Assembly: GCA_002696035.1 (NCBI GenBank)
Contig: NZQV01000019.1
Location: forward strand, 1 to 64,000
DNA from: Balneola sp.
Lineage (GTDB): Bacteria; Bacteroidota; Rhodothermia; Balneolales; Balneolaceae
Reading direction: 5' to 3'
Length of the DNA stretch: 64,000 nt
The position numbers and the translations under genes are program-made. Within the stretch, counting starts at the first letter, position 1. Each line of letters begins with the position of its first letter. Under the pieces are notes generated by a model, which saw only the letters and a list, made by a program, of their open reading frames with translations, made no database searches and was not told where the DNA came from. This document shows, in pieces, positions 34,575-42,001 of this stretch.

Positions 34575-35299
34575 TGGTCAGATTTTTGGGTTTCTGGATT
34601 CTCTTTATCCTCGTTTTTTACAGTCGAATCACCAGGTAAAGGTGAGTTATCCTTTATTAGATCTACTTTTCCAGAATTGATGTCAGCAGTCTCAGAGGCA
34701 TGTTCATCATTGATATTAGAAGTGAATGGATCTGAGCCAGGCGTCAATGGAACAGGCCCCATTCCGTGGCGTTGTCCGGCAATGATGCTGATGATACCCC
34801 CAATAGCGTCAACAAGGTCAGGGGATTTTTTTAATAAATGCTCGGTAATCTGGTTACCAGGAGATTGTTGGGAGGCTTTGTATTCCAAATCTTTTCTGAA
34901 CTGCTCCCGGTCTAACTGATCGATAGTTTTCTCCAGTTCACTTACTTTTGAACTATGGGCTTCTTTAAGTCCATCCATTTTATCCCGGAATTCTTCTTTC
35001 AACCGGGCTATTTCATTTTGGTGGGCCAAAAGAAGCTCTGTTTTATCCTGGGAGAGGTCCTTTCGGGCTTGAAAAAGTTCATCGGTGATTTGCTGATTTT
35101 TTCGATTTGCATCGTTCAACTGACCTTCAAGTTGAAGACAGCGCTCATGATAATAATTACCAGCTACTGAATAATTTGGATTAGAGTGTAAAGAGCTGGA
35201 GTAAAACTCAGCCGGAGGCCGACCTGGAGTGGCTTTAATAGCCCCTCCAATTTTTTCATCGGGAAGCGACTCACGTATATGTTCTGAATGATCTGCCAT
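34571..35299 (-). CDS. Coiled-coil protein at the start of the structural operon
   Basis: I start this at the ATG at 35299 (242 residues); the longer frame would use a TTG at 35341 and run through an inverted repeat. Residues about 60-150 form a long coiled coil rich in Glu, Lys, Gln and Leu. A small hydrophobic glycine segment (AIGGIISIIAG) follows, and the C-terminus is acidic and disordered. It could be a scaffold for capsid assembly, which is often a coiled-coil protein, but position at the operon head rather than beside the capsid genes weakens this. No homolog was recognised. Confidence 0.45.
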   Translation of the reverse strand: MADHSEHIRESLPDEKIGGAIKATPGRPPAEFYSSSLHSNPNYSVAGNYYHERCLQLEGQLNDANRKNQQITDELFQARKDLSQDKTELLLAHQNEIARLKEEFRDKMDGLKEAHSSKVSELEKTIDQLDREQFRKDLEYKASQQSPGNQITEHLLKKSPDLVDAIGGIISIIAGQRHGMGPVPLTPGSDPFTSNINDEHASETADINSGKVDLIKDNSPLPGDSTVKNEDKENPETQKSDQ

Positions 35300-35326
35300 C
35301 TGTGTTCTGTTTGGTTCGAACACAGA
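35299..35326. promoter_or_regulatory. Inverted repeat before the structural operon
   Basis: Two 9-base arms, TCTGTGTTC at 35299-35307 and GAACACAGA at 35318-35326, are separated by 10 bases and end exactly at the start codon of the coiled-coil gene (minus strand). The geometry suits an operator or an mRNA hairpin that controls initiation of the first structural gene. Confidence 0.45.
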
Positions 35327-35452
35327 ATAGGCAGGAAACAAATGGCTTTAAATAGCCCTTGGATGGATACTAGGGGATGTGAGTAGGAAATAATTTACTG
35401 CAAGCACAAAAAATTGGAAAAAATTTATTGAGCAAACTGGAATGGATCTTTT

Positions 35453-35695
35453 TTACTCAATTTGTTTTTTCATACTGAATATAACCTGCTCGACTTGTTC
35501 TTTGGCCACTACAAAGTGAGCAGGTTTGTTGGTTCGGTGATTGATGGCCATAGGACGCGGGGATAATAGCGGACGTACGCAGTCATAAAACAGGCTGCTT
35601 TTCATGCCCGTTTTTTCCTCAACATAAACCTGGGCTTCTTTTATGGTCATTACTTCGCGGTCAATAATTTCTTGCATAGATGGGTTGATTTGCAT
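35453..35695 (-). CDS. Small putative DNA-binding protein
   Basis: This 80-residue protein, mixed alpha/beta, has a helix pair (MTIKEAQVYVEE, then SSLFYDCVRPLL) in the position of an excisionase-like winged helix, and a basic loop, RPMAINHRTNK. It is the first gene left of the GTTTCA-repeat region. It could bind those repeats or regulate the operon downstream. The domain call is weak. Confidence 0.42.
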   Translation of the reverse strand: MQINPSMQEIIDREVMTIKEAQVYVEEKTGMKSSLFYDCVRPLLSPRPMAINHRTNKPAHFVVAKEQVEQVIFSMKKQIE

Positions 35696-35760
35696 GTGGT
35701 TTCTTATGTGTTATGGTTATGTACTGATTTTCCGGTAAAACTCATTTTATTCCAAAAAAA

Positions 35761-36043
35761 TGTTTCAAATACCTAAAAATTACATTTATAGACTATTGAA
35801 GGCATATTATTATGAAACATTTCCTGAAACAGGCCTGTTTCACGCTGAATTAGATTCATTTTTTGGATAAATAATTTCAATGGTTTATAAGAAATACTCA
35901 TGAAACAGTAATGAAACATTCCTGTTTCAGAAAAAAGGGGGAATGTTTCATCGTGTTTCATCAATGTTTCAGCAAAAGTTTCATAAAAAAGTGTATTAAA
36001 AGTATCATTAAGTATGTTTTTAGTAGTTTGAAACATTGAAACT
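35761..36043. repeat. TGAAACA/TGTTTCA repeat array with 18-bp palindrome (putative origin or operator array)
   Basis: About twelve copies of TGAAACA or its complement, some with one changed flanking base, occur between 35761 and 36043. Many are spaced 10-12 bases apart, so they lie on one face of the helix (for example 35901, 35912, 35923, 35944, 35954, 35965, 35977). A perfect palindrome, TGAAACAGGCCTGTTTCA, occupies 35825-35842. The region is AT-rich and sits directly after the end of the helicase gene. This pattern fits initiator iterons of a replication origin or an operator array for a regulator. Confidence 0.65.
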
Positions 36044-36093
36044 CAGATTTTCTTCTTTTTCTGGCAATTCAATTCTATAGCTAAAAAAATAGC

Positions 36094-38409
36094 TCACGCC
36101 GAAGCTATTTCTTCTTTAATCGGTTCGGTGTTTTTCATACAGGTCTGGCTTCCGGATGGTTTAAATTTATCCCAGTTAAAAGCGTTGCGAAATAGCTCGT
36201 TTTCTACCGCATTCGGGATGTAGTAGCCTCGCTGGCGGATGGTATCGGTCTTTAGGTTGGAATAAGTGTCGATAATGGTCCAGTTAACTACCTTTAGTTC
36301 GCCCTCAGAGGTCAAATCGCTTATATCGCGTAGCTTCTCATCCACGATATCACGACGAACCATGCCATCGGTACCTCTTTTTTCATATTCATAGATGTCC
36401 CAAATCGCCTTGGCCCAAATTTTGAGCGTGCCGTCCTTTGTCCAGTTGAAATGATGTACGGTGACCTTCAAAGACTGTATCAGCGTGCCAATGGTTTCGA
36501 TAAATTCGGTAAGTGGGTCTTGGGAAGAGTATCGGATGGCTGTTTTTACCACCTCATCTCGCGCAAAAAGGAAGAGATCTTCCCCGGTAACCGAAAGGAG
36601 CCGCTCTTCATTGCGTTCTTTGGTGAAATTGCGATAATAATCATCGTACATGGCTTTGTCTTTCATCTCTTCCAGCTGTTCCAATACACCTGAAATAATG
36701 TTTCGGTAGTCAGGGTTGAGCCAGTAGGAAACGGTAACAAGGGAAGCAAACTGATTGATTTGCCGGTCTTGAAGCACTACATCTTTCATCTTATCACCTA
36801 ATTCGGTTTTAACGGCATCTTTGAGATTAAGCCGGATGCGTTCCATATCCCGGATAAAATCTTTTCGATTGATCAGGTGGTAGTTTTTTAAAAAGGAAAG
36901 CATAAGCCGCTGGAGGGTTACCCGATCATTGAGCAGTTCTTTCACGTGGTCTTCAGGGCCACGGGTCTTTTTGCTGTAATGAATAATCAGCGACCGGCTC
37001 AGCAGGTGATCGGTAGCGGGTAGAAAGTTGCTGCAAAATAAAGGCATGGTTCGCACCACTTTGTGCTCCTTTCCCCATTTATTACCTTTTTTTATGTTGG
37101 TTGGCCGTGGCTTTAGCTCAAACCAGGAATTCCAGACCTGATCTTCAATCTTGGCTTTTTTACCAGGTACTTGAGGCACATGCTCGTCAATCCATTGAGG
37201 GATGTGGGATTTTTGCTCAAGCGCCTCATCAACCGATCGGGCCGGTGGGGTGTTTAAACTATCCAGGTGATTTATTCCGAAAAAATCCTGAATAAGCTTG
37301 GCCATTTCCCCTTTACCTACGTTTCCTTCTCCATACAGGTAGAGGAAGATGATGTGTTTATGTAGTGAGTAGATTTCGTCAAAAAAGACAAACGAAAACA
37401 CGTAAGCGACGATAATTTTACCCCAAAGCCTGAAATCCGTGTCACCACCGACCATACCACAAAAGTGTTGTTCTATTTGCACCAATTTTTTATAAAATTC
37501 CTGATCGGTATATAGACTTTCCTCTGCATTTTGGAAATAACCATCTGAATTGGGAAGTCCCAGCTCATAATGCGGTAGATGAATCGCGTCCTCCGGAGGC
37601 TTTAAGAACTTGTTATCCCCAACGGGAAAAGCTCCATCACGCTGGGCAATCAGTTTTATGTGTTCGGAAGGCTTCTTTGGGAAACTCACCAACACGTTGC
37701 CGGTGAGTAAATACGGGGTTTTTTCAAAAGAAATAATCCCAAAGTGATCAAACTCGCGAACAATACGGGGCTTAAACTCGATATTTACATGCAGCCAGAA
37801 GCTACGCATGTCTTCGTTCTTCATGTTTTTCACCTGGAGCACGTCTTTATTCCAAACGCTTTTGGAAAATTCCTCCACGCTGTGCGTTTGACCCGGCTCA
37901 AAATTAAAAGGTTTGTACATGGGGGTACCACTTCGGAGGAACCGAAGCTGGCCTACATAGGTGCGTTCCCATTCCTTCTTTTCCGGATTCCATTTCTCGA
38001 TGATGGATTCAAGAATAAGGTCAAAGTCCGTTACAGGGACTTTTTCTCCACCTCGTTTGCGAACCCATTGGTAGTTGTCGAGGTCTCGTTCGTATTCTTT
38101 GGTGGCATTTTCCTGATACTTTTGAGCAAGCCATCGTTCGTAGTCAACGGACAAGGCCATTTCAACATACTGCCGTTCGGAGTCTTCTTTTAGGGCAATA
38201 AATTCAACCATATTGAATTCATTGCCCTCCGAATCTTTACAAATTTCCGTGTCCAGGTTTAAATTGAGAAAAGAATCCGGGTTGTTTTCAGTAAAAACAT
38301 TCGGGATTCTTTCAATAAGGGTGGTTGTATCCGTTAACTTGGCAAATTCTTTAAATTCTTTACGCAGATACCAACGCCAAAAATCGGCGTTGAATAAGGG
38401 GGTTGTCAT
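36094..38409 (-). CDS. Superfamily 3-like replicative helicase
   Basis: This 771-residue protein has Walker A GEGNVGKGEMAKL around residues 356-368, preceded by hydrophobic strands (IIFLYLY), and downstream IDEHVPQ and PLFCSNFLPA segments like those of D5-type phage/plasmid helicases. The N-terminal 330 residues lack a recognised primase domain. It starts at the stop of the DnaG-type zinc-finger gene, and the two probably make a primase-helicase pair that replicates the element. The repeat array just beyond its 3' end is a plausible origin. Confidence 0.75.
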   Translation of the reverse strand: MTTPLFNADFWRWYLRKEFKEFAKLTDTTTLIERIPNVFTENNPDSFLNLNLDTEICKDSEGNEFNMVEFIALKEDSERQYVEMALSVDYERWLAQKYQENATKEYERDLDNYQWVRKRGGEKVPVTDFDLILESIIEKWNPEKKEWERTYVGQLRFLRSGTPMYKPFNFEPGQTHSVEEFSKSVWNKDVLQVKNMKNEDMRSFWLHVNIEFKPRIVREFDHFGIISFEKTPYLLTGNVLVSFPKKPSEHIKLIAQRDGAFPVGDNKFLKPPEDAIHLPHYELGLPNSDGYFQNAEESLYTDQEFYKKLVQIEQHFCGMVGGDTDFRLWGKIIVAYVFSFVFFDEIYSLHKHIIFLYLYGEGNVGKGEMAKLIQDFFGINHLDSLNTPPARSVDEALEQKSHIPQWIDEHVPQVPGKKAKIEDQVWNSWFELKPRPTNIKKGNKWGKEHKVVRTMPLFCSNFLPATDHLLSRSLIIHYSKKTRGPEDHVKELLNDRVTLQRLMLSFLKNYHLINRKDFIRDMERIRLNLKDAVKTELGDKMKDVVLQDRQINQFASLVTVSYWLNPDYRNIISGVLEQLEEMKDKAMYDDYYRNFTKERNEERLLSVTGEDLFLFARDEVVKTAIRYSSQDPLTEFIETIGTLIQSLKVTVHHFNWTKDGTLKIWAKAIWDIYEYEKRGTDGMVRRDIVDEKLRDISDLTSEGELKVVNWTIIDTYSNLKTDTIRQRGYYIPNAVENELFRNAFNWDKFKPSGSQTCMKNTEPIKEEIASA

Positions 38410-39173
38410 TATGTAGTCAATTCTTTGAAATTATCTGTTGCATATGTGATGTATATAGACCGGGCGATGTTGTCCGGTATTACTGCAATCAGCTCTATCA
38501 CATCTTTCTTTGTAATTTTTTGAGAGGTTTGCATAGCACAATAGTCCACCCAGTCCATTTCCTGGAATTCGTCGGAATAATCTGGAATAGCAAATACCTC
38601 CAATTGTGTTTTTAAAGCAGCATGAAAGGAAGGTTTAAGTATTTCCCAAGAAGTGTCCTGAGCTACAAAAACAATTTTTTGAGCTCGTTTCTTTAAAAGT
38701 CTTGCAGCATCAAGGCTTAGACTACCATCTATGAAAAGAATAGGGGTGAATGGTGTATTGCTTTTTTTAAATGCTACGTAAACTATACTCTTCTTGAGGA
38801 TTTCAGACTTAACTGAGGCGAAACCCGAAAGGATTTCGTCTTCTGTTTTTATTGCCCGTTGGTATTCTTTCCGATCATTCTTTGAAATGCTTATATGATA
38901 CCGGTGAGACAGTAAATGGATAGTTTCAGTAAAGGTAAGTCCATCAAATAGGGCTACAAACCTAATGGCATCGCCTTTCGCTGGACAACCAAAGCATTTA
39001 AAAAATCCTTTGGTACCGTGTACAAAAAATGATGCTGTCTTATCATTATGAAAAGGACAACAAGCTGAATAGGAATGACCAGATTTTTTTAAAGAGATTC
39101 GTGCAGAAATGAGTTGTACAATGTCATCTCTGGATTCTTCTCTTATATGAATTACTGCCTCGTTAAATGTCAA
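38409..39173 (-). CDS. DnaG-type primase zinc-finger protein
   Basis: This 254-residue protein has a CHC2 zinc ribbon: C39-P-F-H42, a SFF strand, and C60-F-G-C63, the exact spacing of DnaG primases. Later residues (LFIDGSLSLDAARLL and IVFVAQDT) resemble a degenerate TOPRIM core, but clear acidic metal ligands are not obvious and the protein is short compared with DnaG (about 600 residues). It may make primers together with the adjoining helicase. Its stop overlaps the helicase start. Confidence 0.8.
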   Translation of the reverse strand: MTFNEAVIHIREESRDDIVQLISARISLKKSGHSYSACCPFHNDKTASFFVHGTKGFFKCFGCPAKGDAIRFVALFDGLTFTETIHLLSHRYHISISKNDRKEYQRAIKTEDEILSGFASVKSEILKKSIVYVAFKKSNTPFTPILFIDGSLSLDAARLLKKRAQKIVFVAQDTSWEILKPSFHAALKTQLEVFAIPDYSDEFQEMDWVDYCAMQTSQKITKKDVIELIAVIPDNIARSIYITYATDNFKELTT

Positions 39174-39184
39174 TCAGGTTTGAT

Positions 39185-39394
39185 CTATGGTAAGATCACT
39201 CGGTTAAGTTTTTGTTGAGTCTCCGAAAGTATATTTAAGACTTGTTTTAGGTCACCATTTTCTTCTCGTATAGAAATTTTCGAAAAGCTTTTTAACTCAT
39301 GACTTGATACTATTAAAGCTGCAATACCTAAGATGTGTAGTCTGAAAATTTCATTAGAAACTGATGGTGAGCACATCTTTATTACTTTTCCCAA
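39185..39394 (-). CDS. Small unknown protein in the early operon
   Basis: This 69-residue protein overlaps the next gene upstream by 13 bases and lies 11 bases before the primase. It is mixed helical with a hydrophobic middle (LHILGIAALIVSS), too short and polar to be sure of a membrane helix. No family was recognised. Confidence 0.4.
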   Translation of the reverse strand: MGKVIKMCSPSVSNEIFRLHILGIAALIVSSHELKSFSKISIREENGDLKQVLNILSETQQKLNRVILP

Positions 39395-39639
39395 TTTTCC
39401 AGCTCCGATGTATGAATTAGGTATTGACCACTGATATTTTTCTTAGTCATTTTTATTGTACCCTTTCCTGCGTAGTTGGTAACTGTTTTATGTTTGAGGT
39501 TAGTTCTAAGGGCAAATTCTTTAGCGTCAATCCAATCTCGATGTGGTACTACTTCATTTATTATTGACCGGAGATGTTCCAATTGACTTTCTATTCCATT
39601 TATAGCTTTAAATAATTGCTGTTGTTTAGTTTGAGTCAT
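39382..39639 (-). CDS. Excisionase-like helix-turn-helix protein
   Basis: This 85-residue protein has an N-terminal helix, then a winged helix-turn-helix: WIDAKEFALRTNLKHKTVTNY at about 36-56, a KG turn, and a C-terminal strand-helix ending SELENWEK, as in HTH_17/excisionase-type proteins. The same plan, a helix then HTH, appears in the 84-residue proteins at 42608 and 46723. It probably binds DNA in replication or lysogeny control of the element. Confidence 0.6.
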   Translation of the reverse strand: MTQTKQQQLFKAINGIESQLEHLRSIINEVVPHRDWIDAKEFALRTNLKHKTVTNYAGKGTIKMTKKNISGQYLIHTSELENWEK

Positions 39640-39886
39640 TCTTTCTAAATAATTCCTCCCAGATATTAGGGTAATCCCTGCTGGTTTCTTTTATGGTTTT
39701 ATGAATCACATTTCTGATCCAAGGTGTTTTTTCCTTTTCTTGCGCTACTCTTATTAGTGCTTGATGAGAGATCCCGATCGTACCATTCGGTTTTACTAAA
39801 CTATTTGCGAACTCCTTGATCCCTATTCTCCTCACTAACAGAGCTACTTTTAATTTGTAGTGTGTATCTGTTATTTGATTCGACAT
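39626..39886 (-). CDS. Putative repressor of the virus-like element
   Basis: This 86-residue basic protein has a helix-turn-helix-like middle (IKEFANSLV... ISHQALIRVAQ) similar to small Cro-type DNA-binding proteins. It is the first gene of the leftward operon, and a 24-base palindrome begins 14 bases upstream of its start, as expected for an autoregulated repressor. No exact family was recognised. Confidence 0.5.
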   Translation of the reverse strand: MSNQITDTHYKLKVALLVRRIGIKEFANSLVKPNGTIGISHQALIRVAQEKEKTPWIRNVIHKTIKETSRDYPNIWEELFRKNDSN

Positions 39887-39900
39887 GGCAATATTTTGCT

Positions 39901-39924
39901 TATTACTTACTTATGTAAGTAATA
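39901..39924. promoter_or_regulatory. Palindromic operator before the repressor-like gene
   Basis: Ten-base arms TATTACTTAC (39901-39910) and GTAAGTAATA (39915-39924) flank TTAT. The site is 15-38 bases upstream of the repressor-like start codon, overlapping where the promoter should be. The shared TTACTT/AAGTAA element recurs at 40271-40286. Confidence 0.6.
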
Positions 39925-39980
39925 AAATTACAGTTAATTAACGATAAGTTAAGTACGGTGAATAATAGAAGTCAAGCAAA

Positions 39981-40067
39981 ATGAATAAAAATCCAACAGC
40001 CGAAAAAATTATTTTAACTAATAATAGATATGATTCTGCTACAGATTTTTTGAAAAATATGGGCTGA
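39981..40067 (+). CDS. Possible 28-residue peptide, divergent from the repressor-like gene
   Basis: ATG to TGA encodes MNKNPTAEKIILTNNRYDSA and eight further residues. It faces away from the repressor-like gene and begins shortly after the palindrome. It may be a leader peptide or a chance frame; there is no independent support. Confidence 0.2.
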   Translation: MNKNPTAEKIILTNNRYDSATDFLKNMG

Positions 40068-40270
40068 AGTCCTCGCTCAAATTGTTATTGGTTTGGGATG
40101 TAATAGTACATTGGCTATTAACAGGTAAGGATAAATCTCGGGACGAGGGCATGAAACATAACGAAAAAAAAAGTCTCGGATATTCATAGGAAGTTCCTGA
40201 AGACGCTCACTTATTTTCTTAAAAAATAGAGGGAATTAATTTTGAATTGAGCTGAGAATAATCCCTATAT

Positions 40271-40286
40271 TTACTTCCCTAAGTAA
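40271..40286. promoter_or_regulatory. Second operator-like palindrome
   Basis: TTACTT (40271-40276) and AAGTAA (40281-40286) flank CCCT. It shares its half sites with the larger palindrome at 39901-39924 and lies 15 bases before the short reading frame at 40301, so one regulator may bind both. Confidence 0.4.
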
Positions 40287-40300
40287 GCGACTAAAAAGGA

Positions 40301-40450
40301 ATGCCTAACATCATCTACACAATTGGAAAAGTAAACGCCAGCCCACAAAACCAGCGTGGTATTGGTGTACATAATTTCTTTGGTGTACGTATTGGTGTAC
40401 ATGAACTGTTAAGTTCAGGGCTTTTCTTGGGTAAATCATCGTTTAATTAA
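40301..40450 (+). CDS. Possible 49-residue protein of unknown function
   Basis: ATG 40301 to TAA 40450 gives a 49-residue frame beginning MPNIIYTIGKV, 15 bases downstream of a palindrome and 5 bases before the tRNA gene. Its second half is encoded by the ATTGGTGTACAT repeats and reads GVHNFFGVRIGVHE. It may be the remnant of a longer gene interrupted at the tRNA or a chance frame over repeat DNA. Confidence 0.25.
   Translation: MPNIIYTIGKVNASPQNQRGIGVHNFFGVRIGVHELLSSGLFLGKSSFN
40361..40402. repeat. Direct repeats ATTGGTGTACAT left of the tRNA gene
   Basis: ATTGGTGTACAT occurs at 40361-40372 and again at 40391-40402, with a related TTGGTGTACGT at 40380-40390. Their position beside the tRNA and integrase suggests recombinase or excisionase arm-type sites. 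This role is inference. Confidence 0.4.
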
Positions 40451-40455
40451 CAAAA

Positions 40456-40529
40456 GGATCCGTAGCTCAGTTGGTTAGAGCAGTCGACTCATAATCGATT
40501 GGTCGCAGGTTCAAGTCCTGCCGGATCCA
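40456..40529 (+). tRNA. tRNA with CAU anticodon (Met or Ile2)
   Basis: The cloverleaf is complete: acceptor GGATCCG/CGGATCC, D-arm GCTC/GAGC, anticodon stem GTCGA/TCGAT with loop CTCATAA (anticodon CAT), T-arm GCAGG/CCTGC with TTCAAGT, discriminator A. CCA is not encoded. The anticodon reads Met, or Ile (AUA) if its C is modified to lysidine. The stretch GACTCATAATCG...TGGTCGC resembles Ile2 tRNA more than elongator Met, but I cannot settle it. Confidence 0.92.
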
Positions 40530-40555
40530 CTTTTATTTTTTCTCAAAAAAATCAC

Positions 40556-40594
40556 AAAAAACCCCTTTTAATTAGCTTTAAAAGGGGTTTTTTA
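40556..40594 (+). terminator. Intrinsic terminator after the tRNA gene
   Basis: Stem AAAACCCCTTTTA and its complement TAAAAGGGGTTTT enclose a short AT loop and run into a T-rich stretch. It lies about 27 bases after the tRNA 3' end and should end its transcript. Confidence 0.75.
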
Positions 40595-40667
40595 TTGTTT
40601 TTCAGTTTTTTGCCTACAAAATGCCCGAGTGAAGGTCTTTCATCTTTCAGCACGAATTACGTAATTA

Positions 40668-40796
40668 GTGGGTACAAAAGTGGGTACATTTGGCCACTTT
40701 TGACCACCTGGCTTTAAAACGCTGTAAAGGCCTGACCAGTCGACTGTTTCTCGACTGCTTTATTGCGTTTAAAGGGTAGCTAGACGGTGTACCCAC
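40668..40796. repeat. GTGGGTACA repeats between tRNA and integrase (arm-type sites?)
   Basis: GTGGGTACA is found at 40668-40676 and 40680-40688 as direct repeats 12 bases apart, and inverted as TGTACCCAC at 40788-40796, just before the integrase start. Such short repeats between an attachment site and its integrase gene are typical integrase arm-binding sites. Confidence 0.45.
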
Positions 40797-40825
40797 TGTA
40801 AAAACACTAAAAAAAGGAGAAGAAA

Positions 40826-42001
40826 ATGGCGAGCCTCAGAAAAAGGAGTGGGACATACTACATTCGGTTTTTTACAACAATAAATGGAAAGAGAAAAAGG
40901 AAAGCTTTCAGCTTAGGAACTAAGATCAAAAGAGAAGCTGAAAAAATGCTAATCGACTACGAAGATAAATTTCAGCGAGGGGTAATAGATCCTTTTAATG
41001 GGTGGTCTCCAAAAATGGAAGCCGATAAAAAGAGAGAAAGTTTATCAGGAAAACATATGTCTCTGCAGAAAGCCTCGAATCTTTTTCTAGAGGAGCGGAA
41101 TCATGTTACTCAGAAAACCTTAGATAATTACGAAAGGCATTTGGACATGCTTATGGAACAGGTGGGGCAGACCATGCCGGTCACGCAAATCACAGAACAA
41201 GACATACGGGATTTTTGCTTCAAACCAGATTTAGCAGCTGCAACCCAAGCAAGTTACCTGACGCATCTGAATGTATTCTTCAAATGGCTTCATGAGAAGA
41301 AGATCTTGCCTAAAAATCTGACCAAGAATCTCAAGAAACCTAAGGTCCCAAAGAAAATCTCCCAAAAAATAGTCACCAGAGAGCAGCTGGATATGATCTT
41401 TGAAGCTTTTGATGAGTATTATGAGGAACTGGATAAGATAAAAGCTGTAACAAAGCCCGAGCAAAGAAGGCTTTGGTTTAAGCCCATGATCAATACGATT
41501 TTTTACTGTGGGTTAAGAGCTAAAGAGGCCGTGAACCTCAAATGGGCTGATGTGACCTTTAAGAAACCTACCAAGAAGAGTAAAGAATACGGAGTTATTA
41601 GAATTACCAATTCAGATAAAAACACAACCAAATCTAAGTTGGAAAGGGTGATACCCATTCGCAAAGGTTTATATGAATCTTTAAAGCAATGGTATAAAGA
41701 TCAGGGAGAGCCTACTGATGGCTATGTTTTCCCAAGTGCATCGGGGATCGATCAATGGAGTAAAATGGACACTTTGGCACTATCAAAGTCTTACAAAAAA
41801 TTCGTTAAAGAAGCTGATGATGTGCCCAACACACCTAACCTTCACGGCCTAAGACATTCCTGTGCCACTGATCTTTTGGCGCAAGGAGTTTCGCCTGTGA
41901 TCGTAAAGAAAATCCTCGGGCATGCGAGCCTTGATACCACCATGATCTATGAACACCTAAATGTGAAGAACATTACAAATGCCCTAAAAGGAATTGATTA
42001 A
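40826..42001 (+). CDS. int: Tyrosine recombinase / integrase
   Basis: This 391-residue protein has an N-terminal arm-binding domain (SGTYYIRF...KRKRKAFSLGT), a SAM-like core-binding domain at about 80-165, and a catalytic domain with R231, HGLRH (H340, R343), GHAS (H366) and Y375, the full active site. It starts about 300 bases after a CAU tRNA gene whose 3' half is a typical attachment core, and three GTGGGTACA repeats lie between. It should integrate an element extending to the right, perhaps with the genes at 42608 and 42873. I found no second copy of the tRNA 3' end, so the far border is unknown. Confidence 0.92.
   Translation: MASLRKRSGTYYIRFFTTINGKRKRKAFSLGTKIKREAEKMLIDYEDKFQRGVIDPFNGWSPKMEADKKRESLSGKHMSLQKASNLFLEERNHVTQKTLDNYERHLDMLMEQVGQTMPVTQITEQDIRDFCFKPDLAAATQASYLTHLNVFFKWLHEKKILPKNLTKNLKKPKVPKKISQKIVTREQLDMIFEAFDEYYEELDKIKAVTKPEQRRLWFKPMINTIFYCGLRAKEAVNLKWADVTFKKPTKKSKEYGVIRITNSDKNTTKSKLERVIPIRKGLYESLKQWYKDQGEPTDGYVFPSASGIDQWSKMDTLALSKSYKKFVKEADDVPNTPNLHGLRHSCATDLLAQGVSPVIVKKILGHASLDTTMIYEHLNVKNITNALKGID

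Larger units (their letters stand above)
39887..40455. other. Control region between the early operon and the CAU tRNA gene
   Basis: This 569-base region carries two palindromes (39901-39924 and 40271-40286), two very short rightward reading frames (39981-40067 and 40301-40450), and three GGTGTAC repeats (40361-40402). I see no full-length gene. It probably contains the promoter for the leftward early operon. Confidence 0.5.

Noticed and set aside
34571-35299. Coiled-coil protein as a tail tape measure
   Set aside because: It is too short, lacks the long hydrophobic helical body, and no tail genes accompany it.
35773-36036. An 87-residue minus-strand reading frame
   Set aside because: It lies entirely over the GTTTCA repeats, and its sequence reflects them (repeated Met-Phe and Glu-Thr-Phe). 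I take it as non-coding.
36094-38409. Large Walker A protein as a terminase
   Set aside because: The order of motifs and the adjoining DnaG-type zinc finger fit a replicative helicase; no nuclease domain follows.
40499-40717. A 72-residue frame starting inside the CAU tRNA
   Set aside because: It overlaps the tRNA and its terminator hairpin, so it cannot be a normal gene.
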